DNA of 64,000 nucleotides from Agapanthus africanus (lineage: Eukaryota; Streptophyta; Magnoliopsida; Asparagales; Amaryllidaceae), in assembly GCA_030015575.1 (NCBI GenBank), contig CM057344.1, forward strand, positions 186,451,044-186,515,043, read 5' to 3'. A model generated the notes under the pieces. It was given only the letters and a program-made list of their open reading frames with translations. It did no database searches and had not been told where the DNA came from. Made by a program: the position numbers and the translations under genes. Within the stretch, counting starts at the first letter, position 1, and each line of letters opens with the position of its first letter. Shown in pieces: positions 10,042 through 22,156 of the stretch.

Positions 10042-11102
10042 ACTCCAGTTTTGAGCCATTGTTTGAATGTTTATTCTTTGTTAGGATTTAGTGTAGCTTA
10101 GCTTATATCTTCTTCTTCTTCATCATCTATTCTCCATAAAAATGTAGTGAGAGCTCTTGAGTGGAAGTTAATGAAGATGATGGTTATTTTTCTTATGTTG
10201 TATTTTTATTTCCATGCATTGTATTTTCATTTCTTAGTATAACTTTATTAATTATTGTTAAGTAGTTGTTTTTATTTTCTTGTTTTCTTTTTCCTTCTCT
10301 TTTTATCCGTATTTTTCAAGCCATGATACTCGACAGAGTCCCTTGCTAAGGCGAGGGCCCAAGTGGTTAGCTTGCTACCATTTTGTAAAACCGTAATTTT
10401 CCTTTCTTTCTTTTCTTCTTTTCTTGTTTTCTTTTCCTTTTAAATGTGTGAATAATTTCCACTTGTTAGGGGTTAAGGAAGGTTAGTATAAGGGATGGAA
10501 AAATCCATTGTGTTTCTCTTCGCCAAACACCTTGAAACGAACCTAGACCAAACAAACGTAACCTCCTCACTTAGGCGCGCTATACGTGATATATAGCCGT
10601 GGCCTAAATCGAGAAGTCTTTTGGGCGCACTACAACGTGACATGTAGTTGTGACTTAATTGGATACATAGTTGCGGGTGTTTGGCCTAGGGTTGGAAATA
10701 AGCGCACGAAGCAAAAGGACAAGGGGCACTGGGAATGGATTTAGCGTTGGAAAGATTACTTAAACTCGCAAATCCCAATCCAATGTCCTCTTAATCCCCG
10801 CTACGTACGATTATCCCAATATCATTTTAAGAATAGCAAAAGAAAAGCAAAAGACTAATCCTAACTCTACTAACCAATCTTAACCCTAACAAGCTTATTT
10901 GAATATAAATACGAACACTTAGGATAGAATTGAACAAAACACATATACATTCTTAATTGACTCGTCTAAGACAAGAACGAACATACTACCATCTCCCTGC
11001 GGACGACCCGTGCTCAACCGACTAGCTGCAAAGCGACACCGTCTTGATTGCGGTAAGTTGAACAAATAGGACAAGGTAGAACGCATAATTCTACTACAAT
11101 CA

Positions 11103-11492
11103 TGCGCTTTTTGCAAAAAATCCTGCATGCAAAGATTAGACTATTGGATTTTAGAGAAGAGAGAAAGATACTAGAAAATTATCTGAAAATTTTGGGGGCC
11201 CAAATCCACCAAGCCGCCGCGATTCCGCCGCAATTTGCTTGTTCCTGTCGCGATTCCTCCGCAGGGTAGAAGGTTTTTCTCCAAAATTTCTTCGGTGCTC
11301 CCCTCTTTTCCTCTGGGCTATGATGAAATTCTCTGAATCTCTGTTTTCTTACCCTAGTTACTACAGATTCACTTACAAAACTCGCACAATAATCGTTAAA
11401 TATACAAGATGCGGTTTTGGTTCTCTTTTATGTTATGCTCGCTGGATTTTATAAGAAGTCAACTCGTATAACAAGAAAAAAATTACGACCGT
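11103..11492 (-). other. Leader remnant of element B
   Basis: This non-coding leader lies between the PBS and the site where C inserted. It contains the paired GC box at 11213-11264. The left edge (gcgctttttgcaaaaaatcctgc) resembles the 'gcaggtttctttgcaaaaattcgc' region of A's leader read in reverse. Confidence 0.65.
11213..11264. promoter_or_regulatory. Paired CCGCGG-type box, leader of B (diverged)
   Basis: GCCGCGATTCCGCCGC and GTCGCGATTCCTCCGC form a direct rather than inverted pair. Centres are at 11223/11224 and 11254/11255, still 31 bp apart. It lies about 240 nt after the PBS. Confidence 0.7.
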
Positions 11493-11511
11493 TTCCCCGG
11501 CAATGGCGCCA
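11493..11511 (-). other. Primer binding site of element B (tRNA-Asp)
   Basis: The minus strand reads TGGCGCCATTGCCGGGGAA, with one internal mismatch to the tRNA-Asp end. It lies 2 nt from the LTR, which starts at 11514 on the plus strand. Confidence 0.85.
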
Positions 11512-11513
11512 TT

Positions 11514-11568
11514 TGGTCGTTCTGCTAAAAAGTGTGTTTGTAAATACCGCAATCAAGACGGTGTCACT
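11514..11568 (-). repeat. 5' LTR of element B, inner segment
   Basis: It starts tggtcgttctgc and aligns with the start of LTR D (48290 onward) through 'ccgcaatcaaga.g.tgtc.ct'. It is cut by copia1. The last five bases, tcact, are repeated after copia1 at 21193. Confidence 0.85.
11564..11568. repeat. Target site duplication of copia1, left
   Basis: tcact lies directly before the TG end. The identical tcact follows the CA end at 21193-21197. Confidence 0.93.
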
Positions 11569-13678
11569 TGTAAGTCTACACTAGCGCCCCGGCAGTCTAC
11601 AGATGCCAAATGCGGAACAAAAACTTTTTAACTAGCGCTATCGTATACTTTAACCCGGATCTGCCATTATTGCTAAACTAACAAACTGTAAAGAGTGTAG
11701 AAATGTTATACCGAACGATCCGAGTCCTTCGTTCTTTAACCATCATCCCACGCTCAGTTGCGGCTGCTCCGATCTCGTCGATCTCCGATCTGCCCGTCCA
11801 GGTGGCACCACATCACTGATTCTTTAAACGGGCTCCCGCCTCTGACTCGAGGCAACTCGGTCGTCAAGTTTGCTAAAAGAGACGACCAAGAATGATGTAG
11901 AGAATGAGTGGATGACTTTGTCTCGTTCCGTCCAAAGCTATGGACGGACGGTTAATGAAGTTGCCGAGGGAATTGGGTGATGGAATGAAATGAACTGTAA
12001 AATTCCATGCACCCCAAATACTATCATATCTTTTACAACCATATGAAAACCTCAAGTGTGAGAGAGTGAGAGGAGAGAGAGGGGGCCGGCAACTTATAGG
12101 AGTGGGGGGGTGACCGTAGGAGAGGGGAGAGTAACCATAGGATAAATATCATAATGTGAACACAAAATAATATCTTAAGGAAAACAAGAAATGGTTAAAA
12201 TCAAAGCATGAGTCACACGACACCTCACCCAATGTAGAACCTTCTAGAACCTTCTAGAAGCATGACTCACTCTCATCCAATAAAAGATAAATCCGTCTTT
12301 AACCGAATGTTAAAAGACGGCTGATAGAAAACTGGAAACTGGCAACTTCCAAAAGTGATCCTGAAACGACTTTCAGGATAACCCCGTAACTGTATAAATA
12401 TACCCGCATTTGTATTACGACCGAATACAAATGCAACTGAGACAAAGATATTATACCTACTCAATATAATACTCGGATCCGGCTTAAACCAAAGACGACC
12501 AGTATCATCTGCCCGAAAACTGACACGTGCGTAAACGCACGTGCATTTTCCGAACCCTGCCATAAAACCATACGGCCTCTACAACGTTTCGCCCGAACTT
12601 GGGAAACTGTCTGTGGGGGACTCTAATGACTCGTCAGTACCCTGGCAGTGGGTTTAACCACAAACCATCAGCGGCACTAGCTATGCGTAACGGTTGCCCA
12701 CGGACTGACCTCAAGGGAAGCCGATGAGCGAACTCAAGGGAGGCCGATGAGCGAACTCATCCAGAAACCCTACTGAGCCTAACAGTGACAATGTATATAC
12801 AGTCCGGTCCGTTCGTCAATGAGTATCGCATATCCGCCTAGGGGGCTAGTAACGTCAGACCCCCAATAGCAGTATAAGTCGTGTCGGAGTGTAGCCCAAT
12901 AACACCCTGAGATACTACTGGAGTACCTACCAGTAAATCTCCTGCCATGGCCATGGACTTTGTGTAATGACTCTCCTAGACACAGCACGACCTCGCCCCC
13001 AATACCGGGAGAGACGAATCCCCTGCCGATCCGCTCACGTGCCTCCATATGGCTCGGGACTGTACCCAAAAGCTACCTGTTTGCACGACTCCTTTGAGCC
13101 GTGGTAGGGTAGAAATCAAAGCACAGTGGGAACTCACACGAGACAAATGACGACCTCGGGTCGATGAACTAACCTGTACACATGTCACCAGGGAACTGGT
13201 ATCTGACGATAGGTATAGTACTAACTAGCAGATTCCCGGCGAGTCCTGTCCGGTGTACTCATAACCCAATGAGCACCTGTATACATCTTAGGTGATCCAA
13301 CTGACACCAGTGGCTTGTGAGACCGGCCACCGCCCCTCGTCGGGGTCTCGACTGTATACACTAGTCTACTCCGGAGTATCGATGCCCTGTCTCGAAACTC
13401 CCACGACTAGGGACCACAATTAAGGATATGCATATAAACTACCCAACTCTCACGTATATGATCGCCATCATACCGTTGGTAGTAAAGCAAGATCCTAAGG
13501 GCTCTATCAAAGTGTAACATGCAACCAGTCACCTGAACATGTACACGACTGATAAAGGAAAACCAGATAGCATACTATCATCTCGAGTAAGACTGTTCTA
13601 CCGGGATAGGTCCTCCGCAATCATTGCAATCACGTACCTGCGATCCAATAATTGACTATGAGGGCACTATCTCCAACA
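11569..13678 (-). repeat. 3' LTR of copia1
   Basis: This 2110-bp LTR runs on the plus strand from tgtaagtctac to ctatctccaaca. It carries an 11-nt tandem duplication (gaaccttctag) near 12237 that the other LTR lacks. Inverted repeats are conserved with copia2 and copia3 (12406-12434; 12524-12543). Confidence 0.93.
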
Positions 13679-13687
13679 ATCTCCCAC
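13679..13687 (-). other. Polypurine tract of copia1
   Basis: GTGGGAGAT on the minus strand lies directly before the 3' LTR start TGTTGG. This is the usual Ty1-copia arrangement and primes plus-strand synthesis. Confidence 0.85.
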
Positions 13688-13991
13688 TTGCACTCAAGGC
13701 TAATTATTGCGATGTCGACTACTCACAGCCCGTGTGAAACCGAACATCCAACTCCTCTACTAATCAGTTTCACAAAGCCCATTTGTAAAACTATTGTGTT
13801 CGAGAAATAGCCTCAGTGAGTGGATCCGCCTAGATGTATCTTTCTATATCTCTCTTAATCTCAAGTTCGCGGAGAAAGCCATCTCCCGAATCGAGTAATA
13901 CCTGTCTTAGAATATGTCTGGATATCTGATGGGACCTAGTTCATAAATGAACTCCAAATCCAAACTTCTTAGACTGTATCGATCACTGAAC

Positions 13992-14627
13992 CTAATCAGT
14001 ATCGGGCACCATGCCTCCCACAGTATCCTTTTGGACCACCTGTCCATAATACTGTCCTTCTTCGTCAGGGGGAAAAACTATAACTCTGACAATCACTCTG
14101 TCATCCATGTCACCCTTGAAGCCTGGAATGATAATCGTCTCCCGAAGGAGGCTGCCGTCATCAAATCCGTAGAACATGTACTTATGTTCTAAAACTGCTT
14201 CCTTATGTTTCTCCAGGATTGGATTAATACAAACTCATTGCATCTAGTGCAAAAACAACATCTGGTGTGGTACTTGACATCTCATGATTGACTCAATTGC
14301 CTAAGCAAGTGATCTGCCAATCATGCACTTCCCTCTCCCCTTTAGTCTATACGACACCTTTAGAGAGGGTGACTCCATCACCAGCAGGTACACCACCATG
14401 CTAGGAGTCAACTATTCTAAAAACCATTAGAATATCTGTCAAAGTACCCACATTGGGAAACTACCCAATTTCAGATCTAAAACCATAGATCTAGAAACCA
14501 GAATGTCAAATATTATATCCATATCCTGTCTGGAGAAACAACTGTGTGACGACCACAGTACAACCGATCGTAGTATAGGAATTTTACTTCCTACTCTGTG
14601 TATGTCATCCAGATACCATGACATCAC
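13992..14627 (-). pseudogene. copia1 pol relic: RT catalytic box and RNase H
   Basis: The minus strand at 14598-14618 encodes WYLDDIH, the Ty1-copia RT active-site box (usually YVDD), followed by IPILRSVVLW and a SRQDMD segment in the expected order. About 340 nt further, a PDVVFA segment of the conserved 'TRPDV' block can be read in another frame. At 13992-14177 comes an RNase H-like stretch (GFKGDMDDR). Stops and frameshifts separate all pieces. No integrase or gag is recognisable. Confidence 0.7.
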
Positions 14628-17600
14628 ACCCTACTACCTTCTTAACAGATCCATCCCCTATTCTGATTGAAGTCAAACCCATGACTGTCACATCAAAATT
14701 AGATGATCTATCTCCGCTATAACTGCTCAAGTCTATAAATAGACATAAGCTACTTGCCCACTAAGCTTCCGCTGCTCCCACTGACTACGACAACCCTCTG
14801 GCAGAATAATATACACGTACACTTCTAAAGCTAGTTTAGAACGACGCTATACTTATCCTCCTGCCTGGTCTCATAGTCTGGAACAACAGTAGTGTCAAGT
14901 CTGGGTAGATAAAAACCTCCATGTTACCGTCCTTGAGGCTACCGAAGTACCTCTCGGGTGTCTGAGGTTACCCACCATATCTGCGGAGTGGCTATTGGAA
15001 TGTCAAACCTGATTGAATATATAGGTCCTATTAAATTTTCCGTAATCGTTCGCGGTTCTGGAATCACTTCCAGTTCTACCATACTCCCACTACTGTTTTC
15101 TAAAAAAATCCATTTTACTAAAACTGTGGCGAGTCAAGAACAATATCACTATTGATCTTCCAAATGGTAGAATATCAACCCTCGTCATAGCCAGGGTCAA
15201 CCCACAAACAGCCATTACAGAAACGTGCCCTGAGTTATCCAGAGTCTGGTTTTAAGCATAAGCTGGACAACTCCCCGTACCTTAATATCTTTTAAGGTAC
15301 GATCCATTCTATATTCAATATAGAAACTTTGGCACATATTCAATTGGAACCATATTCAAATCATGCAGCTGTTTCCAGTGCATATCAACTTAATGGAAAG
15401 AGGCTAATCAGCATTACTCAACTTAGGAATCCATCCAATTATGAGTAACCTGAAAGAGAAACACGTTTCTCAAAACCATCACTATTATCTGAATACCAAT
15501 CACAAGAATCTACATCTTCGATCTCTTTGAAGAATCCCGATACTTATGATATCTGGTTCTCTACTTTATTCTTATACCCACAACTTCTCAAAACTTAGAC
15601 CTTGTATTTCAACGAAACACTTGTCTAAATACTAGAGAAGTTATAAGTAAACAGAACATAGTACGAGGACCTACCCCTATGTCCTGATGGACACTGGACA
15701 ACATACAATACTCTGTATAAGTCCGCTGAGTTAAACAACTCAAAATCTGTGCGTCGTAGGTTAAAACTGTACCCTGGCGATTTCCTCAAATATCACCAAT
15801 TACAACGAATTCCGATATAATGAGGATGATCACCTAATTCCCAATAACTTACTCCCACTCATCATCTGTAAAACCATACAGATATGAGAATGAAACCTGG
15901 TAAATACATACCCTTGGAGTAAGTGTCTAATCGGGAAAACAGTTTTTCTTTAACAATGCACTGAAACATGAAAATGTTTCGTAGGGGTATCCTGGTATTC
16001 ATAGCAATGCCTCTTCCATAATCCAATTCATGACTTCAACCGTATATTTTATTGCCATCTCTCCAAATCCCTTTATTTGTCTTTAGTCGTTACCTTCTGT
16101 ACACCATCGTTAGGCTAAATGGTTTTCTTCCTTCCCTACCGTTCGGCACCAGCCTATGGTTTGGAAGAAGACTATCCAGTAAGCATAATAGGTGTACCCT
16201 CCTAAACCAAGGAGTACTCGTATCTCGAGAGAAGGTGATGATAAAAGACAACTGAATAATACCTTATTCCTTTAAAGGTGAAATAAGAGTGGCGATGAAG
16301 TACGCGGTTTGGTCGTGAATGATAATAGTCGCAATTTACTTTGCCCTCTTTCTAATCCCTTTATTTTGTCTTTACATATTACCTTCTGCACACCCTGCTT
16401 AGGCTAATTGGTTTTCTTCATTCCCTACCTTTCGGCACCTGCCTATGGTTTGGAATAAGACTATCCAATAAGCGTAACAGGTGTACTCTCCTAAACAAAG
16501 GAGCTCTCGCAACCTGAGAGAAGGTGATAATAAAAGACAACTGAATAGACCAATTCTATTTCTCCTGAACCTTGATCCATCCTCGAAGAAGTCCCTTCGA
16601 GTTCGTATATAACCATACGATGGATCTATCCAATGGAAGTGGATGTCCGTAGTAAAACGGGTGTTCTGAGAAATGCAAAGGGTAAAAGAAGGAGTGGCAA
16701 TGACTTATGCAACATAGACAATCCAAAAGCCAGTATTTTAAGAAGGTTCGGTCAACCTGGTCACTGAGTCATAGTCTAGGGTCGGTCAAAGGTCGCTGCC
16801 ATAGAGAGAGAGAAAAGAAACACTCTGCGTGCACTCTAACCTAGATCAGAATGGTTATCACTTTATCTAATCCGGAAACCTCCCACTGTCCTGTCAAATT
16901 CTCCTCCAAACCTAAAAGAAGAATCAATCGGGATCACCCGAAGAGTAAACCAACTCATCAGTGGGAATCGGGATCCAACTCTCATCGCATGATAACGTGA
17001 TGGAATACATCCACGTTACTCATACTCCAGAAGGTATGCGCATACTTGGCAAGTTTCAGTTTCTTTAGAAACTCCCGATATGAGTTTTGCCCCATGCTCT
17101 TATGATCGTGACTAAGGGCCAACCCATCATAAGTCACATGTCAAGTTCTTCCCATCATTATCTTGTTAATTTGAACCCACCCGTACTCGCCCTTGACTAA
17201 GGGCCAACAAGGCTGTACGACTGTCCCAAACCAACGCATCTATCTATGCAACATATGAACACCCCAGCAACTACCAATCACTATGTCCTAGCTAAGGGCC
17301 AGACCAACATAGCTTGAATACTACTGACCATTCACATGAAATGACGGAGGGCTACGGTTGGTTTTTGGCGAAAAACCTTTAACGTAGTGAACTTGATATC
17401 GCTGAAGGAACCTGATAGCTTTTTAAAATATAGTGGCGAAAACCTTTTGCTAAAGAGGTCATTCTCGGTGAAGGGATCTCGGCTCTTTCCTCGTGGAATG
17501 AGGTGCAGGATATTCCACTGAATACCGCTATGCAAAGCAACTTGTAATCGACTATAGTGAAGTTATTACCCTGACGCAAACTTCTGCCCAAGGGGTCAGT

Positions 17601-18830
17601 CCCGGTGAAGAGATATCGACCCTTGCCCCGTCGAATGAGGTGCAGGATATTCCACTGAATACCGCTATGCAAAACAAAAGGAAACGACTTTGCAATAACA
17701 CTTTTTAAATTTGTTCCAACAACTGAAAACAGGTTTGTTTAACTTTGCATTGATCAGAATCAACGCAGTCCCATCAATCAATCACACCAGAAAAGAACGA
17801 AAATAAAATGTACGTATATGCCATCCGCATTCGTCACTGGGTCCCGTCATCACCCGTTAGGTTACTTAACTAACGACAGAGCGGGGACTGGACTAGCACG
17901 GGTGTAAAACATATACAACATCTAATAGTATATAAACCAATATACATAATCGCTCCAGGCGTGATAATATGCAACATTACAGAAGAGTAATAAGCATCAC
18001 AGATCAATACAGATATCTGGGATCCCCGGGTTTCACAGAGCCGCTGCTGAAACCCGACGTTCCCCTATCGTGTGGATAGCCTGTGCAATGAAACCTAGAT
18101 CCCTACGGGTGCGGCAAGTTACCCGCCAAAACCTGAAGCGAGGTAGTCCTCCACAGCTTAGTGAATGGAACACCCGGCACTTCACGGAATCCGGTAAATT
18201 GAGCACCCCTCCATGGGTCAACCTGTACCCCTTACGAGTGCGGCGAATAGTCTGCCAATTTTAGAGTGGGGCCCCTCTGCCTCTCAAAGCCATGAAATGC
18301 GGACCCGTTGCCCTCCAGAACCCGGCTATCCGTGCACTCCGTCTCGGGGCAAAACCTAGTACAGTAATGAAAAATAGTACAATAGGTACATCGACCGCAA
18401 CCTGGTCGTGCCCCAAAAAGAATATTATACAACAGGCAGTGACGGCAGTCCACATGTTGGACGCTCGCCCCGCAATATCAAATGTACAAATAAACTCAAA
18501 CTGTACTACCGTTGCATACTGCTATCCACCATGACAAATCCGCAACATCACAGCACAACACAGAACATCAACGCGAATGTCACGTTCGCAAACCCGTCTA
18601 AAAGAACTATAGCAGTCAGACGCGGTTTACCGATCAAATGACATTCCCGGTCGGAGATATAATGTAAGCACTATAAACTAACATGTTTAAATTTCGATCG
18701 ACAAAATATCATAAAGTGGGCCCCACGCAAATCTGTTGAACAGTAACAAAACCTGGGCCCAAAATATATATACCAAAAACCCCAATTTCCAACATGGAAT
18801 GTACTGTAGAAAACTGAGTGAGTGATCCCA
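14628..18830 (-). other. copia1 interior, non-coding
   Basis: I recognise no gag, protease or integrase. The stretch is nevertheless alignable along its length with copia2 and copia3. It holds a repeat pair (about 16060-16258 and 16350-16545, 289 bp apart at 'cctatggtttgga') and a 137-bp tandem repeat. A conserved block near 17820-17900 ('gccatccgcattcgtcactgggtcc') appears in all three elements. Confidence 0.6.
17464..17680. repeat. 137-bp tandem repeat in copia1
   Basis: The segment 'gaggtgcaggatattcc' and its flanks occur at 17500 and again at 17637. Equivalent repeats, period about 138, are in copia2 (about 38040-38240) and copia3 (58646 and 58784). Confidence 0.8.
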
Positions 18831-18837
18831 CTTTCCT

Positions 18838-18886
18838 GCGGCGGATCCGCGGCAAAACCCTAGCTGGCGCGGCGGATCCGCGGCGG
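18838..18886. promoter_or_regulatory. Paired CCGCGG palindrome, leader of copia1
   Basis: GCGGCGGATCCGCGGC and GCGCGGCGGATCCGCGGC. Centres are at 18845/18846 and 18876/18877, 31 bp apart. It lies about 205 nt after the PBS on the element's strand. The same box is found in gypsy elements. Confidence 0.85.
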
Positions 18887-19081
18887 AACAGTGGAATTAC
18901 TTCCTCGAATTTCTACAGTATTCCTAAAAAACCCTGCACAGTTTTCTGAGATGTGTGAAATATTTTTAGGACACCGTTTAAAAACAACAGAAACTGTCAA
19001 GGTGAAAAATTATGATTTTCGATTTCCGGTTCGATCGATATTTTAAACGCGTTAGCACAAGTTAGTATAGCAAAATGGTGA

Positions 19082-19094
19082 GGCTCTGATACCA
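19082..19094 (-). other. Primer binding site of copia1 (initiator tRNA-Met)
   Basis: The minus strand reads TGGTATCAGAGCC, the standard plant initiator-Met PBS, 1 nt from the LTR. Confidence 0.92.
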
Positions 19095-19095
19095 A

Positions 19096-21192
19096 TGTAA
19101 GTCTACGCTAGCGCCCCGGCAGTCTACAGATGCCAAATGCGGAACAAAAACTTTTTAACTGGCGCCGTATACTTTAACCCGGATCTGCCATTATTGCTAA
19201 ACTAACAAACTGTAAAGAGTGTAGAAAGGTTATACCGAACGATCCGAGTCCTTCGTTCTTTAACCATCATCCCACGCTCCGTTGCGGCTGCTCCGATCTC
19301 GTCGATCTCCGATCTGCCCGTCCAGGTGGCACCACATCACTGATTCTTTAAACGGGCTCCCGCCTCTGACTCGAGGCAACTCGGTCGTCAAGTTTGCTAA
19401 AAGAGACGACCAAGAATGATGTAGAGAATGAGTGGATGACTTTGTCTCGTTCCGTCCAAAGCTATGGACGGACGGTTAATGAAGTTGCCGAGGGAATTGG
19501 GTGATGGAATGAAATGAACTGTAAAATTCCATGCACCCCAAATACTATCATATCTTTTACAACCATATGAAAACCTCAAGTTTGAGAGAGTGAGAGGAGA
19601 GAGAGGGGGCCGGCCACTTATAGGAGTGGGGGGGTGACCGTAGGAGAGGGGAGAGTAACCATAGGATAAATATCATAATGTGAACACAAAATAATATCTT
19701 AATGAAAACAAGAAATGGTTAAAATCAAAGCATGAGTCACACGACACCTCACCCAATGTAGAACCTTCTAGAAGCATGACTCACTCTCATCCAATAAAAG
19801 ATAAATCCGTCTTTAACCGAATGTTAAAAGACGGCTGATAGAAAACTGGAAACTGGCAACTTCCAAAAGTGATCCTGAAACGACTTTCAGGATAACCCCG
19901 TAACTGTATAAATATACCCGCATTTGTATTACGACCGAATACAAATGCAACTGAGACAAAGATATTATACCTACTCAATATAATACTCGGATCCGGCTTA
20001 AACCAAAGCCGACCAGTATCATCTGCCCGAAAACTGACACGTGCGTAAACGCACGTGCATTTTCCGAACCCTGCCATAAAACCATACGGCCTCTACAACG
20101 TTTCGCCCGAACTTGGGAAACTGTCTGTGGGGGACTCTAATGACTCGTCAGTACCCTGGCAGTGGGTTTAACCACAAACCGTCAGCGGCACTAGCTATGC
20201 GTAACGGTTGCCCACGGACTGACCTCAAGGGAAGCCGATGAGCGAACTCAAGGGAGGCCGATGAGCGAACTCATCCAGAAACCCTACTGAGCCTAACAGT
20301 GACAATGTATATACAGTCCGGTCCGTTCGTCAATGAGTATCGCATATCCGCCTAGGGGGCTAGTAACGTCAGACCCCCAATAGCAGTATAAGTCGTGTCG
20401 GAGTGTAGCCCAATAACACCCTGAGATACTACTGGAGTACCTACCAGTAAATCTCCTGCCATGGCCATGGACTTTGTGTAATGGCTCTCCTAGACACAGC
20501 ACGACCTCGCCCCCAATACCGGGAGAGACGAATCCCCTGCCGATCCGCTCACGTGCCTCCATATGGCTCGGGACTGTACCCAAAAGCTACCTGTTTGCAC
20601 GACTCCTTTGAGCCGTGGTAGGGTAGAAATCAAAGCACAGTGGGAACTCACACGAGACAAATGACGACCTCAGGTCGATGAACTAACCTGTACACATGTC
20701 ACCAGGAAACTGCTATCTGACGATAGGTATAGTACTAACTAGCAGATTCCCGGCGAGTCCTGTCCGGTGTACTCATAACCCAATGAGCACCTGTATACAT
20801 CTTAGGTGATCCAACTGACACCAGTGGCTTGTGAGACCGGCCACCGCCCCTCGTCGGGGTCTCGACTGTATACACTAGTCTACTCCGGAGTATCGATGCC
20901 CTGTCTCGAAACTCCCACGACTAGGGACCACAATTAAGGATATGCATATAAACTACCCAACTCTCACGTATATGATCGCCATCATACTGTTGGTAGTAAA
21001 GCAAGATCCTAAGGGCTCTATCAAAGTGTAACATGCAATCAGTCACCTGAACATGTACACGACTGATAAAGGAAAACCAGATAGCATACTATCATCTCGA
21101 GTAAGACTGTTCTACCGGGATAGGTCCTCCGCAATCATTGCAATCACGTACCTGCGATCCAATAATTGACTATGAGGGCACTATCTCCAACA
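19096..21192 (-). repeat. 5' LTR of copia1
   Basis: This 2097-bp LTR is nearly identical to 11569-13678. It contains a G-box inverted repeat, CACGTGCG-taaa-CGCACGTG, near 20038. Confidence 0.93.
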
Positions 21193-21197
21193 TCACT
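21193..21197. repeat. Target site duplication of copia1, right
   Basis: tcact, matching 11564-11568. Removing copia1 and one copy restores LTR B in line with LTR D. Confidence 0.93.
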
Positions 21198-22010
21198 AAT
21201 AGCTAGCCGCGATAAGTACGGGTCGTCCGTAAGGAAACGTGAACCTTTTTCATCCTTTAGACAAGTTGATGAAAGATTGATTGATTGGTTGTAGATCAAT
21301 TTTGATACGGATGTAACGTTTATAAGATAAAGGCTTGTAGGGTTCATAGGACTTGGTAGCAATGGATTAATAATTAAAGATAACTTCTTTTATCTTTTAA
21401 TAGTTTAAAATTAGATCGATAGTGATGAATATAGATTAGGGTTTTTTGGAAGAAACTAGGGTTTCCACTCTTAACCATTACCCTTGCATTAATTTCTATT
21501 CATGTCTAGCCCTTAACAAAACAAATGTTAAACAGATCTCAAATCGTGGTCATGACTATCAATAAATTGGTAGCGCGTCCGATAAGAATGTTAACATTTG
21601 TTTTGCTAAAATTTATAGACTTTAAAAATGTTTAAAAGAAGGTAAAAGATTTTCTCATCCATTGATCTACCCTAGCCTAGAAACCCTAGCAAGCTAGGAA
21701 TTACTCACTCATGATTAGAGATTTAGAAGAAAGGCTGAAGAATGAAATCATAATGTAAGTGCAAAAAGTAAGTGTAGAAATTAAATGCAGAAAGTAAATG
21801 CGAAAAGAAATAAACTAAGATCTACCTTTATTAATCACCGATTTCATACAACTCTCCATTTTGAAAGTAGATTACAAAAAACCCTAGTTTTTCTCTCGCT
21901 CTCTCTCTTGTTGGAGGTAGATGACTAGCTGATGATCACCTAGATACGTGGATCGCTTTGGACCTCTTGATCTCTTCGGTTGATGATTTTAGATGTGAAG
22001 CTCTCGGTCC

Positions 22011-22018
22011 TATATATA
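22011..22018 (-). promoter_or_regulatory. TATA box of LTR B
   Basis: TATATATA on the minus strand followed by GGACC. It corresponds to TATATAAG in LTR D at 49104. Confidence 0.55.
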
Positions 22019-22109
22019 GTTATAGAAATTAGAAACATTAGATATCATCTGTGATTATATGCTGATACGATCCAACTCCCAAAATCTCTCATTCAACGGC
22101 TCCAAGAAT

Positions 22110-22156
22110 GTCGCGGATCCACCGCAAATACTTATATTGGCCGCCCAACCGCCGCA
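22110..22156. promoter_or_regulatory. Paired CCGCGG-type box, U3 of LTR B
   Basis: GTCGCGGATCCACCGC and GGCCGCCCAACCGCCGC. Centres are at 22117/22118 and 22147/22148, 30 bp apart. This is the only copy not at 31 bp. It lies about 95 bp upstream of the TATA box on the element's strand. Confidence 0.75.

Larger units (their letters stand above)
5001..11102 (+). mobile_element. Element C: non-autonomous gypsy-type LTR retrotransposon
   Basis: The order is a 5' LTR remnant (5001-5179; the rest lies left of inserted element A), a decayed tRNA-Asp PBS, a leader, one broken ORF (about 6221-7536), a 1.45-kb non-coding 3' module, a PPT and a complete 3' LTR (9413-11102). There is no protease, RT, RNase H or integrase. 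Leader and 3' module are homologous to those of the gag/pol elements A and D. C is inserted in B's leader; the right flank tgcgc should be half of the TSD. My hand count gives about 11 substitutions in the 179 bp shared by the two LTRs (about 6%). Confidence 0.8.
9413..11102 (+). repeat. 3' LTR of element C
   Basis: This 1690-bp LTR runs from TGTTCATACC just after the PPT to CTACAATCA. U3 holds the paired CCGCGG box (9898-9944), with a TATA box (TATAAAT) at 10035. The end 10923-11102 matches the 5' LTR remnant. The LTR is homologous to that of E (44641-46222). Confidence 0.88.
11569..21192 (-). mobile_element. copia1: Ty1-copia-type LTR retrotransposon without a working pol
   Basis: This is a complete 9624-bp element flanked by the 5-bp TSD tcact (11564-11568 and 21193-21197). 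Ends are TG/CA. On the minus strand the order is 5' LTR (21192-19096), initiator-Met PBS (TGGTATCAGAGCC), a 5.4-kb interior, PPT (GTGGGAGAT) and 3' LTR (13678-11569). A hand comparison of the LTRs finds about 16 substitutions and two indels in 2.1 kb (under 1%), so insertion was recent. The interior has no frame above 97 codons; only RT and RNase H relics near its 3' end place it in Ty1-copia. It must have been moved by proteins from elsewhere. Confidence 0.92.

Noticed and set aside
11569..21192. LARD-type element with no coding origin
   Set aside because: A WYLDDIH RT box, PDVVFA and RNase H traces in order show it descends from a coding Ty1-copia element.
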